Shown here piece by piece: positions 34,480 to 44,739 of a stretch of 64,000 nt of DNA. Position numbers and translations under genes: made by a program. Each line of letters opens with the position of its first letter. The stretch's first letter is position 1. Location: NCBI GenBank assembly GCA_022478985.1, contig JAKSZP010009304.1, forward strand, positions 124,001 through 188,000, given 5' to 3'. The stretch comes from Massospora cicadina (taxonomy: Eukaryota; Entomophthoromycota; Entomophthoromycetes; Entomophthorales; Entomophthoraceae). Under the pieces are notes generated by a model, which saw nothing but the letters and a program-made list of their open reading frames with translations, was not told where the DNA came from and searched no databases.

Positions 34480-35467
34480 TGACATGGAGCGTGCTTACTT
34501 TAATTAGATTGGCTGGAACTCGGAAATATTACTCAAAGCACCAGCCAGAATATCTCTAGTACAGCCGTCTATATTGTGGGATGCAAAATAAAGATAACAA
34601 CCATGAGAACCAACCAGAAAATTTCAAAATTGAAGAATATAGCCACTAAATTTCTGGCAGACCCCTTAAACTCACAAAAGCGTTGAAATTTTCATTTATT
34701 TTTATAAAAAAGAAACTAAAAAGTGAAAAGGAAAATGGAGCGACAGTAGTGCCTGTTGGGAACCACTGCCCTATATGCTCGCTGAATGGGAAAGTGGGAC
34801 TAAGTTCACTACTGTCAGGATAAATTACAATATGGTCATGCCAGATTGACATTATAATTAATTGCTGATTTTGACTTGAATCCAACCTGCCTGTTCAGAT
34901 AAATTAAAATTACTAGTGAGAACATTCATTCAGCTGCAATTGTGCTTGGCGCAATGATAATGACTCCTCCAGTGGACAGCAGTTGCGCTCATGGCCAGGC
35001 CACATGTGACTGGTTCCATTATGTAGGGAAGGGGTTTGTCACACCTATACCTGTTGAGATGGGCTCATTTAAAATATTTATGGTGGGTAAGAGTGGATGA
35101 GGATTTTTGAGTCCAAGGATGACTCAATTGATTTAACTTGTTCTGGTTAATGATACATACTTCTGGTGGAACTTGTGCTGGTGGATACCACCTCATGGGG
35201 ACAATTGCTGCTCACCTTCCTCTGGTGATAGCTTCTAACCACCGCCACATCCTGAAACACCTCCTAAATTAACTCATCAATTCTTGGGTATGGAGCAGAG
35301 GAGGAGAGGCGCGATTTTCAAAAGGATACACCATTAACCACCTCTCATCTACCACATGGGCTAAATCTCCCAGGGTGACAAGAGGGACGGCTTCGAGATT
35401 TTTCCCCTGCTTGGTTTAAAATGGGCTCTTCAAAATCTAGATGTAAGGGTTTTATCCAAGGATTAAA
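34480..35467 (-). repeat. Element D 5' LTR, intact
   Basis: 988 bp, starting TGACATGGAGCG and followed by TSD CATAA (35468-35472). It is uninterrupted and so shows the pre-insertion sequence at the A site (about 34662) and the B site (about 34840). On the minus strand, about 47 codons (35272-35412) are open and include LGDLAHVVDERWLMVYP, with GDLAHVVDERW at 35338-35370. Confidence 0.88.
35272..35412 (-). CDS. LTR-encoded reading frame of element D
   Basis: About 47 open codons in the 5' LTR with the motif GDLAHVVDERWLMVYP, followed by a proline- and leucine-rich HTQEL end. Against C1 (GDLDHVVNERWVMVFP, 14843-14890) most codon differences are silent or conservative. In the 3' copy near 24165-24210 the motif has decayed (ERW to EM-stop), and pol enters the LTR through KGKGN at the polypurine tract. 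It is interpreted as the relic of a Pol C-terminal extension. The role is unknown. Confidence 0.45.
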
Positions 35468-35472
35468 CATAA

Positions 35473-36209
35473 CAGATGGTTGGTCAAACCAATTGCAACT
35501 ACCTGCAAGAATTCTCATTCAATCACCATATAGTTTTTCTTGTGATTGTTTCTGGCCAGCTATTAGAAGTGAAAGAATGTTTTTTGCCATCCCCCAAAAT
35601 CTGAGAAAAGATTACCAACTGCAAAGGTGACGCATCATTCTGGTTGAAAATTTTTGCAATCAAAGTCTAGGTAAGGAAAGACTTAATCTACCTTAATGAT
35701 AATTGAAGCTAATCAAATGTTTCTTGGTGTTGGGGTTTTTACCAATTAAGGCTAAGCCATATCCTGGGATAAAACTTGACAATTCCCCTAAGGTCAAGTC
35801 TCAGGGTATTAGACTTAAAGCTAATAGTTTATTTATAATTCACCAAAGGGGTAGATCATTTAGGACGATGTCTTATCCAATTTGGGATGAAATCATTCCT
35901 ATCTGATCCTACAAGGTGCTTTGTAGCAACCTTATTATTGTATTCCCATATTTAAAATTATTGGATCTAATATCTCTCTTAATAGATATCAGAATATCAA
36001 CCTATAGTTTATATCAATTATTGATGACCCTATAAAATGGTTACAAAATATTAATATAAGAATATCTTATATAGCACTACCTACAATCTTATTTATGTAT
36101 ATTATTTAAAATATTTGAGAGCCATGGGTGGGTTTTTTGAACCCTAAAGTAGCTAAACCATGTCAAAGGGGCCTTGACGTTATGCTCTGAGTTTAGACCA
36201 TCTGCCAAT
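35473..36209. other. Unassigned region between elements D and F
   Basis: AT-rich and without a convincing reading frame; a 67-codon plus frame at 35703-35906 has no recognisable motif. The stretch at about 35945-36124 resembles about 44730-44903 on the other side of F: both contain CAACCTAYAGTTT, and both end ATTTGAGAGYCAT. Part of this may be an older repeat into which F inserted. Confidence 0.35.
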
Positions 36210-36214
36210 AATCC

Positions 36215-37998
36215 TGTCATACAATTAAAAGTCTGATTATTTAATAAGAATGTTTTGGATCAAATTAAGGAAAAAATGAGTATTAAATATGCCAAAAGAC
36301 CCTGGCAATTTTCAGTGGAATCCTTTAAATCAGACAATAAATTTAGCAGTAATACTCAGTTCAATACCACAAAGTCAAGTTATCAAAATGTGCCAAATGT
36401 GCAGCGAATTCAGTAGAGCCTAACAGAGGCTCCTCCACAGGTCACCACTAATTTAATACAACCTACCCTGCGTAGGCCAGCCCCTTTTATAAGGTCATAA
36501 GGGGTCCTGCTGGTAAAAAGATTTACATGCCCAGTGATTGGGTGAAATTTATTAAATCGTTACCTTTTTTAGCACTAGTGGTGCCCAAAAACAAAAGGGG
36601 GAGCTGCAATACACCTTTATCTGCTAATGGGCCAAACAAAATGATTACTAGAAATTTAAATCTATAATATGGCACCTCAGCTAACAGTCTAGGAAGCCAT
36701 ATTATAAGGTGAGGATGCTTTGGGGAAACTTTTGTCCAGCGCCCGCTTTAGCTGGCAGACCATGGCGGACATCATCAGAGTGGGAGCATCAGCAACATGA
36801 GGCATAAGGAGGTATAGTTGTGGGTTTTCTTCATTTATAAGGTAGTGCTGTCCATCGCCTCAATCTAATGAGCAAGCTGATGTTTAGCGAAAGTGATGAG
36901 AGCTGGCACACAAGAGAAAGACTTGATGCGGCAGCAGGTTTCAGGATAATTGGGTTTAAAAAGAGAAGTTTTTGCTGCATTGATGCAAGTGTATTTTGAA
37001 CCAAAAGTGAGCTCCTCAATTTCATATTTTGCATCATCCTCAAAACCATGAGGGAAATTGGGGATAGGAATACCCTCAACCAGGAGTTCCTTTGCCCCAT
37101 GGAGTTGCAGGTGGAGTAGGGTGTTGGCAGGAGCTGCAGTGGCTTTGATTGCCATTTTAATTATATTTTTTATATAAGGGTAAACCATTTTTAGGATAAA
37201 AATGGTGGAGGCAGAATCCATGATCAACAAAAACAACTCCAATGCAAAATCTAGTTTAACGTTATATTACCAGTCATTATCATCAATCCAATTGAGACAC
37301 TCAAAAGGATTTGACTTGGTTAACGCTGGAACAGCCACTGGAGTTGGCAAGTTGGCCACACCTGATTGGCTGCAAACTGTTTTCATGTCATCTCAGATGA
37401 AACTGTTTCAGCCATTGGCTCAGGTTGGTATAAACTGACTGAATTTTTAAAATTTTTAAATATTGATTGGCTGCAGCTTTGGAAACTACACCAGAATTTG
37501 CTGAGGTTGGGGGCGGTAGAATTGATCTCCACTCAAAAAATTTGGGTGCGGCAGCGGCTGAGCTGACACCAGAGGGAGGAGAAGCGGAAGCGGTGGAGGC
37601 ATATTAACTCTTTACCTCATGGTCATATTCTACCAACAATCAACTTTCCATCAGTTGTTTCATAAAAATGAGGCTAGGTTTCCAAGATCCAATAGGTTGA
37701 ATCTCAATATTTTCTAATTCATTTTTTCTACTAAGCAATCCAAACTTCAAGCCACAAGATCTTAAATACTAAATATCGTTTTATTATGAGGGTTCTATTT
37801 TATCACCCTCACGTTACTAATAAAAACCATAAAAAAGCCACTTTGTAGTTTAACTTAGAAGTAGTATTATTTGATTTAATGGTACAAACCCCACCTTTTT
37901 ATTTTCATTTTGGAAGTTGAGATAGACTTCTCCTTCATTATTGTTGAAATCAGGGATAAATAGCACCTTCAAGCACACAACTCATCCTGATTTTAACA
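36215..37998 (+). repeat. Element F 5' LTR, interrupted
   Basis: LTR sequence at 36215-36564 and 37617-37998, starting TGTCATACAATT and ending GATTTTAACA. It contains TSD-flanked foreign DNA at 36565-37611. The 3' LTR has the empty site AATCGTTACC-TCATGG near 44341-44356. A U3 reading frame with PTLRRPAPFI is visible near 36465-36495. Confidence 0.87.
36565..37611 (-). mobile_element. Probable retrocopy inserted in F 5' LTR, protein unknown
   Basis: A 1047-bp insertion flanked by TTACC (36560-36564 and 37612-37616); the match extends to CNTTACC over 7 bp. On the minus strand it begins with an ATG about 12 bases inside the right edge and ends in AAAAAA next to the left TSD, as a reverse-transcribed polyadenylated RNA would. 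A frame with one stop runs from about 37315 down to 36865, with HLQLHGAKELLVEGIPIPNF, FEDDAKYEIEEL and CRIKSFSCVPALITFAKHQ. After a frameshift it continues as MPHVADAPTLMMS and LKRALDKSFPKASSPYNMAS, ending in a stop near 36700. There are no LTRs and no reverse transcriptase motif. I do not recognise the protein; it could be a host mRNA retrocopy or a non-autonomous retroelement. Confidence 0.55.
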
Positions 37999-38000
37999 AG

Positions 38001-38017
38001 TGTTGCTCACTACATGG
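38001..38017 (+). other. Element F primer-binding site
   Basis: TGTTGCTCACTACATGG starts two bases after the 5' LTR, in the same position and with nearly the same sequence as the A site at 1489. The third base has changed from G to T. Confidence 0.5.
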
Positions 38018-38159
38018 GGTAGTACACCACAATCAATTATCAAAATGGAGGGTGTTGGGGTGAATAACCCTTGCAACCTCCTCTCTGCTTCTTATCCTAA
38101 GCAATTTGCCCTTAAACAACAACTAGCAAGCGCTTTATCAAGACTTAAAAAGCTCAAAC

Positions 38160-38605
38160 AGCATCCATTTAATGTCACTTGAAGGACAAATTCACCCCCT
38201 TGCGATGGTAGTATTGCTTCATTCTTATACGTTTATGAAGCAGCCATGGAAGGGGCGACTGACCACCAGAAGTTCAAAAACATCCTTCCTCATTTAAGTT
38301 TCTTGGCACAAGAAATAATGGTCCCTTATATTGATACACTACACACCTAGGCTGAGGTTAAAGAAGCTCTTATTGCGGAATTTGGCTCCAAACAGAGTTT
38401 AACCAGCGAAAAACAGGCTTTTATGCGCTTTAGTATGTATGAAGGTGAATGGATCACTGCCTTTGTTGAGTGATTCTACCTTGCTGCTCAGAGGTTGTCA
38501 CAATCTAACATGCTAAACCTGGATGGTGCTGTTGAATTTTAGGTCTATTAGGATGGATGGTTCTTCTTCTACGGTAAGGTGGAGTTTTTAACGTCTATTA
38601 TATGA
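38160..38605 (+). pseudogene. gag: Element F gag relic, N-terminal part
   Basis: Gag core with GSIASFLYVYEAAMEGA (about 38206-38256), AQEIMVPYI, EVKEALIAEFGSK and FMRFSMYEGEWITAF, then FYLAAQRLSQSNMLNLDGAVEF. The first block is almost the same as TGSIASFLYAYE in element B, placing B and F in one family. There are in-frame stops in the sequence. The frame remains plausible to about 38600, where non-coding DNA interrupts it. Confidence 0.78.
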
Positions 38606-39600
38606 AGACAATAGACCAGACGGTGACTATAGTTATGATATAACTCCTTGGTAATTATACTTAAAGTCATAATCTTCTGTCATTACTTAGATGAAAGCAC
38701 GCTGCCATGATCCTTCTGATCCTAAGTAAATCCTTGACTAAATACAATGTAAAGAGTTAAATACAAAAAAGCTTATAAATTAAACTATAAACTTGTGGTA
38801 ATAGTTGATGATAGTTTATTAGTATCAACTTGGGATAATTTATAGGGTTTGATGTTCACGACATCTTACCCACGACGCCTCAAATTCAATGGCACTTGAC
38901 CAGAGAAAGTAACGAGTTCAATTGAGGGTCTACAATCCATTTGACTCAAGACATCTCAAATGCCTCAGAGTTAGTCTCAAACTTAAAAATATTCTCTAGA
39001 CTGCATTTCTAACAACTCTGCAAATAGCTAAACTGATACTTATCTCAAGCAATTGGCAACACACACCAAGGTGATTTGTACCACTAATTACTAATTAATT
39101 CAATTTGAAAACTCAATCGTCATTAAAAGTTAATTTTGACATAGACCAAAAAAGCCCACGTGCCCAAGTCATTTAGTCAGCTTTTATTAAGTCTGACCAA
39201 ACCAACAAAGCCCCCAAGCCCATGTCATCATAGTTAAATATTATTAAGTGGAATCACTAGGCCACGGATCTTAAGCTTCTCATAAGCATAAAATATTTCT
39301 GATCTATAATCACTGATATCCGATATGATCCATAATAAATTAAGCATGTTAACATTATTATGTCCATATAAAATATCCAATAATCAGATCCAGTCAACAA
39401 CAAAACAGATGCCATCGCAGCCATGTTAACTGGTTAGCTTCCCAACCTTCTTTAGCTTGGCATATCATCTCCGTAAAGCAAACTTTTTTATTTCCATGAC
39501 ATAAAAGAGGCCTTGTTAGACGTTGCTTATTTTCATACTTGTGCGGCAACAAATAAAACTATGATGAACCCCCAGGTTTGAACCATTGAGGAGTGCTCAA
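38606..39600. other. Roughly 1 kb non-coding insertion in F gag
   Basis: AT-rich DNA without reading frames, separating two parts of F gag. At its right edge the minus strand reads GGGCATCAGTTGAGCAC then GGTTCAAACCTGGGGG (39563-39610), resembling pol III A and B boxes though spaced closer than in a tRNA. The left edge has GTGGAGTTTTT (38583-38596), and a loosely similar AAAGGAGGCT lies at about 39615. It may be a tRNA-headed retroelement in minus orientation or a solo LTR. Boundaries are approximate. Confidence 0.35.
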
Positions 39601-40540
39601 CTGATGCCCCATAAAGGAGGCTACGTTGACCCCTATGCTGGTTATTATTCTGAGTCCAGCACTTGCAATGCAGCTCAAACATGATTTTCCTTCGCCCAGC
39701 CAACCTGAGGTTCTCAATCTAGTAAGTCAGCATGCATCATCATCAATGGGACAGCGCTCCCTGTCCCCATATTGCCATTAAGATCAGCTTGTGCCATCTA
39801 ATAAACCTCTCCAAGTGGTCACAAATTTTGCTATTAAGCCTAAGCCCCTTTATCAGGTGACATTCACCCCCACCTACAATAAGTTTTTGGACCAGGTCGC
39901 TTAAGCTAAACCACTTGTTTCTCCAAGGCTCACAGCCTCTGATCAACCCAAAGTTGGCATATTTAAAGCATCCCCCTCCACGATGCTATCTCCCCCAGCC
40001 AACTCTAATTTAAAACCTGTAGCCATGAGGAAGCTCAAACCTCTACCTCCAGTGACAGTCACTCCCAATAACCATGGGCTCATGGACAAGGCTTCTCAAA
40101 CTAAGCCGCCTGCTCCTCCAATGATCATTGCTGCGGATGGGTTCCAAACTACTAAATTTATGGCCTCCACTTCCAACAGATCTTCTAGCATTCACCAATA
40201 GTGTGTGGACAACACTTCAGGTGATGAAAATGAAGGGGGTTATGAGGACGTTGTTATTATGTCCTAGGAGCCCCTGTTGAAGTAATTATACCAGATTGAC
40301 TGAACCCTGAAGGAGTAATAAATCCTTGATCCCTCAAGAAACCTACCTTAATCAAGTTCAGGGGTGCCCTGAGGTTATTAATACCACAAGCGATGCTGAC
40401 CAGATTATTGCTTTGCTGATGCAACCAATTCATTATGTTCACACCCTACAGTCCATTAAAAAATCTACCCTGAGACATTTAAAAAGATTGCCTCTACTCT
40501 CCGTCTTAAGGAAGTATTAGTTTTCCCCCTAACTTTGGCG
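39601..40540 (+). pseudogene. gag: Element F gag relic, C-terminal part and linker
   Basis: The frame resumes near 39615 with GGYVDPYAGYYSES. It is then badly broken, with serine- and proline-rich stretches near 39980-40200 and a 64-codon open stretch at 40326-40520 leading toward protease. No intact zinc knuckle was found. Assignment rests on position between Gag core and protease. Confidence 0.45.
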
Positions 40541-43500
40541 GGACCATAACTAAGGTAGAGGTTGTTATCCAAAAAGTCCAGGCAAAGGCTATCTTGGACA
40601 CTGGATCTCCAGTGAACGTTCTCTCTTCCGAGTGATCAAGAAGATTAGCTGGCTTTTGATAATAAGCGTTTCAGGAGTTTGGAACGGCGGGTATCAACAA
40701 CACCCATGCTTTTGGAGCCTATCCTCCTTACCTATTCGGATCGGAAAGCTCATCTTAGCTCCCACCATGGCCTTGGACAATAACGCTTACAATATGATTA
40801 TTGGCACGAAGTTTATGATTGAGTATGATGGTATAATAGACATAAAACAGGGTTACCTCTCCATAAACTGTTATGAATTCCCGCTACTTTTTACCAATGA
40901 GGAACACAATAAAGAAGAATACTCCTGCTCAGTTTAATACCCTTCCTCTGCTTAACCTTTAGTTTATAAAACCTCTGGGCGCAACACAAAAAAGTTGACC
41001 AATTCCGTAAACGCTTCAGAGGTCATTCCTTTTTATGCATCAGAGAAAACAGTGATCAAGCTGGTGAACAACGGGTGGTCACTAACAACATTACTATATA
41101 GATCCTTCAGGCCTGTTTGCTGCACATAATAAGCATTGATGGAGTTAGCTCATTAGGAACCCTGGGTATTGCTGGGTATACTAGACCTCAACTATCAATA
41201 TCTTACTAGTATCTTATTGGGAACCCTTACTAACAAACCTATTATTATCAAAAAACATAAAGAGGTAATGAAATGTCTGCTAATTCCCCCGATGACATTA
41301 ACAGATTTCACTTTATTGGTTCAATATTGGATATGTAAATATCCACTGACCAGATGGAATGTACTCTGTCTAATGTCCACATTTCAGATGATCTAACTCC
41401 AGATGAGCTAAAACAAGTTCATACTCTATTGGATACATATAGTGATATTTTCTCCAGACCAACATGGATTATGGTCATATGAAGAAATGGAGCCACTCCA
41501 TTGATGTTGGTGATGCCCAACCTATTTAATATAAACCTTACCTTAAGTTCAAGGTTGAAGAGCAGCAAATGAGGGTTGAACTCAAGCAGTGGTTAGATGA
41601 TGGGTTATTAGTACCGTCCCAAAGCCCTTGGGCGTCTCCTCTATTGCTGATCAAAAAGAAGAATGGAGGTCATCGGGTAGTGATGGACTAACATAAACTA
41701 AATAACCTCACTAAAAAAGACAGCTATCCTATACCTGTATAGATGACGCCCTTGCTTAACTTTCCAGCTCAAAATTCTTCTCAGTCATGGACTTGGCTAG
41801 CGGATATTGCAAATGGATATTTCTCCCCAAGTTCAGGAGAAATGTCTCTCATTTATAGTAAAGGCTTATTTCAGCCTACCCGCTTACCCCAAGGGCTGTG
41901 TAATGCGTCGTCAGACTTCCAGCATGTAATGAATCACATTCTGTTAACTCAAGCTAAGCTGTGTGATTGTGTATATGATGACATCACCATATTTTTGCAA
42001 TGTTCACTCAGTATCTCACTCATTAAAAAAAGCCTTTTAACGCCTGAGGGCTTCTAAAATCAAGTTGAAACCATAAAAGTGCCTTCTTCATAAAGAAGCT
42101 AGATTTCCTTGTACATGGTATCTCAAAGAAGAGATCTAGCCTTTACAAAATAAGGTCGAAGCTATCTCTAAAATGCCTGCCCCTAAGAAACTCAAGGACA
42201 TTCAGGTATTTTTGGATATGATGGTGTATTACCATAAGTTCATCCTCAAGTTCGCCCAGCTCAGTGAGCCTCTCATTCGACTATTGGATAAAAACACTCC
42301 TTTTTACTGGGGTACAGAACAAGCAGCTGCTTTTGAAACGCTAAAGCAACTTCTGCATTAAAGTCCTATCCTATGGCATCTGGATTATAGTAAACCTTTT
42401 ATCTTGTTTACAAACGCCTCAGACTACACTGTTGGGGAATCTTATCCCAACTGGATAAAAACGGTGTAGATCATCCTGTATCCTATTTCAGTAAGATGCT
42501 ATCAAAGGCGGAACGCAACTACAGCATCACAGAGAAGGGGTGCCTTTCTGTTTTGTTAGCTGAAAAACATTACCGTCCTTTCTTGTATGGCACTACTTTC
42601 ACTGTGGTTATTGATCATGCTTCCCTGAAATGGTTACAGAATATGAAGGATCCTACTGGGCAGTTAGCGCTGGGATATAAAGCTCCATAATCATGACATT
42701 AAAGTGAACATTGTGCAGGAACCCGCCACATGAATGTTGATGGGTATCTTAGCTGCTCATCCTGAACTTGGATATAGTGAGGCTGAGAGGTTATATGACC
42801 ACTTATTGGACACCCAATAACTGGGATGATGAGGATGAACCGGTCTAAAAAATGTCTCCAGCACTCTCGCAACACCAAAGTGGAGATTAGGAAGTTGTAT
42901 AAGCAGGTGGGGCAAAGTGTTTGCCTTATCTACAGCTTTTGGAAAGAGTACCTGTTATAATGGAGACTCACTCTACCCTAGGTCATGGGGAAGCACTGAA
43001 AACTTAAAAGTGAATTAGGGAGTGGTACTATTGGGAGGAATCATAGAAAATATTGTCAAAGTTTTGAGTGCTTGCCTCACGTGAAAAAAGCAATTCAATT
43101 TCAAGAAAAATATTAATATAAACCAACTACCACAAAACAACCGTTTCACACCATAAGTTTAGACGTAGTAGGTCCCCTCCTGCAGACTGCCAGTGAAAAC
43201 CAATTTATACTAGTAGGCATTGACCACTTTAATAAGTGGGTTGAAGCCGTGGCTCTTCCTACACAATTGGCTGAGGCCACCGCAATGTTTATATTTCAAA
43301 ATATATTCACTCGGCACAGCTGTCCTCAAGTTTTACTCTTTGATAATGGTAAGAACTTCACCTCCAGAGTAGTCAAGTCCTGGCTACATATATGGGGACC
43401 CAACAAATCTTCTTAGCCTCATATTATACTTCTACCAATAGATCTGTGGAGAGAGCCTATGGAACATTAGTTTCTATCCTGTGTAAAATGGCATCCTCTG

Positions 43501-43981
43501 ATCTGCTTCAATGGGATTAATTCCTACCAAGTGCTCTTATGGCATATTGGATCAGTTATCGCCAGATCCTAAAATTTCCCCATTCTGCGTTCAATATGTG
43601 TGGGAACCAGGGATACCCGCCTATTAGCTAAAGAAGTTTTATCATCTAAAGTTGAACCTGAAAAGGCCATGAGGAGATTGGATCAACATATCATTCAGCT
43701 TCAATATGAGGTATGACAAACTTAGCTAAAACGGTTACAAAAGAGGGACAAGTGGCAATGAGTTTCAGGCTCCCCTACCTTCCTTCTAAGTGTCTGACCT
43801 GGTCCTGTACTACCATAACTGCATCACACCCAGAAGCGGCAAGTTTGGATATTTGGTTGGGTCCCTTCAATGTCACTTACAAGAGAGGTGACGAGTATTA
43901 TATAAAATCTTTGGCCACAGGTATCACCATAAACAGAATATATAGCCATTTAACGCACCCTTATTCTCCCCCTAACACCCT
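40541..43981 (+). pseudogene. pol: Element F pol relic: protease, RT, RNase H, integrase
   Basis: Protease ILDTGSPVNV has DTG codons at 40597-40605, and a NMIIGTKFM segment follows near 40793. Reverse transcriptase (about 41560-42180) has SQSPWASPLLL, KKNGGHRVVMD, LPQGLCNA and a catalytic box reading CVYDDIT (41971-41982), as if one residue before DD were deleted. RNase H (about 42190-42700) keeps LSKAERNYSITEKGCLSVL and DHASLKWLQNM. Integrase starts near 42950 with a decayed zinc region, then SLDVVGP near 43160, FDNGKNFTS near 43340 and a tail to about 43960. Stops and shifts throughout make it a pseudogene. Confidence 0.83.
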
Positions 43982-43992
43982 TAAAGGGGTAA
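43982..43992 (+). other. Element F polypurine tract
   Basis: TAAAGGGGTAA is placed directly before the 3' LTR start TGTCAGAC. The GGGTAA-TG junction is the same as in the C2, D and E2 elements. Confidence 0.55.
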
Positions 43993-44724
43993 TGTCAGAC
44001 AATTACAAGTTTAATTAAATAATAGTAATGTTTCAGAGATAAACTAAGTAGGAAACTGAGGACGAAATTGGCAAAATGACCCTGCAAATTCACAGTGGAA
44101 ATCTTTGAATCAGGGGGAATTAAATTTAGCAATAATACTTGGCAAAATACCATAAAGTCAGTTAGTCAAATTGCGCTGACTATGCGGCGAATTCAGGAGA
44201 GCCTATCAGAAGCTCCTCCCCAGCCCACCACTAATTTAGTAAAACCTACCCTGCGTAGGCCAGCCCCTTTTATAAGTTCATAAGGGGTCCTGCAAGGTAA
44301 AAATATTTCCATGCCCAGTGATTGGATAAAATTTATTTAATCGTTACCTCATGGTCATATCCTACCAACAATCAGCTTTCCATCAATCGTTTATCATAAC
44401 GAGGAGAATTTTCTACATCTTATAGGTCAAATCTCAATATTTCCTATTTTCAATTTTACTAAGCAATCTGAAATTTGAGCCTCGAGATCTTAAATACTAA
44501 ATATCATCTTATTATGAGGGTTCTCTTTTCTTACCCTCACGTTACTAATTAAAACCATAAAAACCTTGCTTTAAGTTTAACTTAGAAGTAGTATTATTTA
44601 ATCTAGTGGTACAAAACCCCAATTCTTTTTCATTTTGGAAGGTGATATAAACTTTTCAAGCATTATTGTTGAAATCAGGGATAGATTAGCACCTGCGAGC
44701 ACACAACTCGCTTTGATTCCAACA
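43993..44724 (+). repeat. Element F 3' LTR
   Basis: 732 bp, TGTCAGACAATT to GATTCCAACA, uninterrupted. It includes a 62-codon open frame at 44095-44283 with MRRIQESLSEAPPQ and PTLRRPAPFISS, which is also readable in the 5' LTR. Confidence 0.87.
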
Positions 44725-44739
44725 GATCTCAGAATAAGT

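Larger units (their letters stand above)
165..35467 (-). mobile_element. Element D: Ty3/gypsy chromovirus, host of nested insertions
   Basis: LTR retrotransposon read on the minus strand. The 5' LTR is on the right (34480-35467) and the 3' LTR on the left (165-24288, in three pieces). The exact 5-bp duplication CATAA (160-164 and 35468-35472) defines both ends. Removing elements A, B and E1 with their duplications leaves about 5.9 kb, a normal size for a compact chromovirus. The internal part (24289-26531 plus 32793-34479) encodes, in decayed form, a short Gag region, protease, reverse transcriptase, RNase H, integrase and a chromodomain. The reconstruction rests on LTR boundaries, TSDs and the uninterrupted right LTR, which serves as a record of the empty sites. 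Confidence 0.85.
36215..44724 (+). mobile_element. Element F: Ty3/gypsy retrotransposon
   Basis: Plus-strand LTR element. The 3' LTR is 732 bp (43993-44724). The 5' LTR is also exactly 732 bp once an insertion at 36565-37616 is removed. Outer pentamers AATCC (36210-36214) and GATCT (44725-44729) agree at only 3 of 5, so the TSD is weak. Order: PBS of the A type, gag (interrupted by about 1 kb of non-coding sequence), protease DTGSP, reverse transcriptase, RNase H, integrase, polypurine tract TTAAAGGGGTAA, 3' LTR. Gag resembles that of B. No chromodomain was seen. Confidence 0.85.

Noticed and set aside
36210..36214. AATCC and GATCT as a target-site duplication for F
   Set aside because: Only 3 of 5 bases match. 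The F boundaries rest on LTR alignment, not on this pair.
36865..37242. Intact host gene on the minus strand
   Set aside because: The frame has a stop upstream and a frameshift downstream, and it lies inside TSD-flanked DNA absent from the other F LTR, so it is a dead inserted copy.
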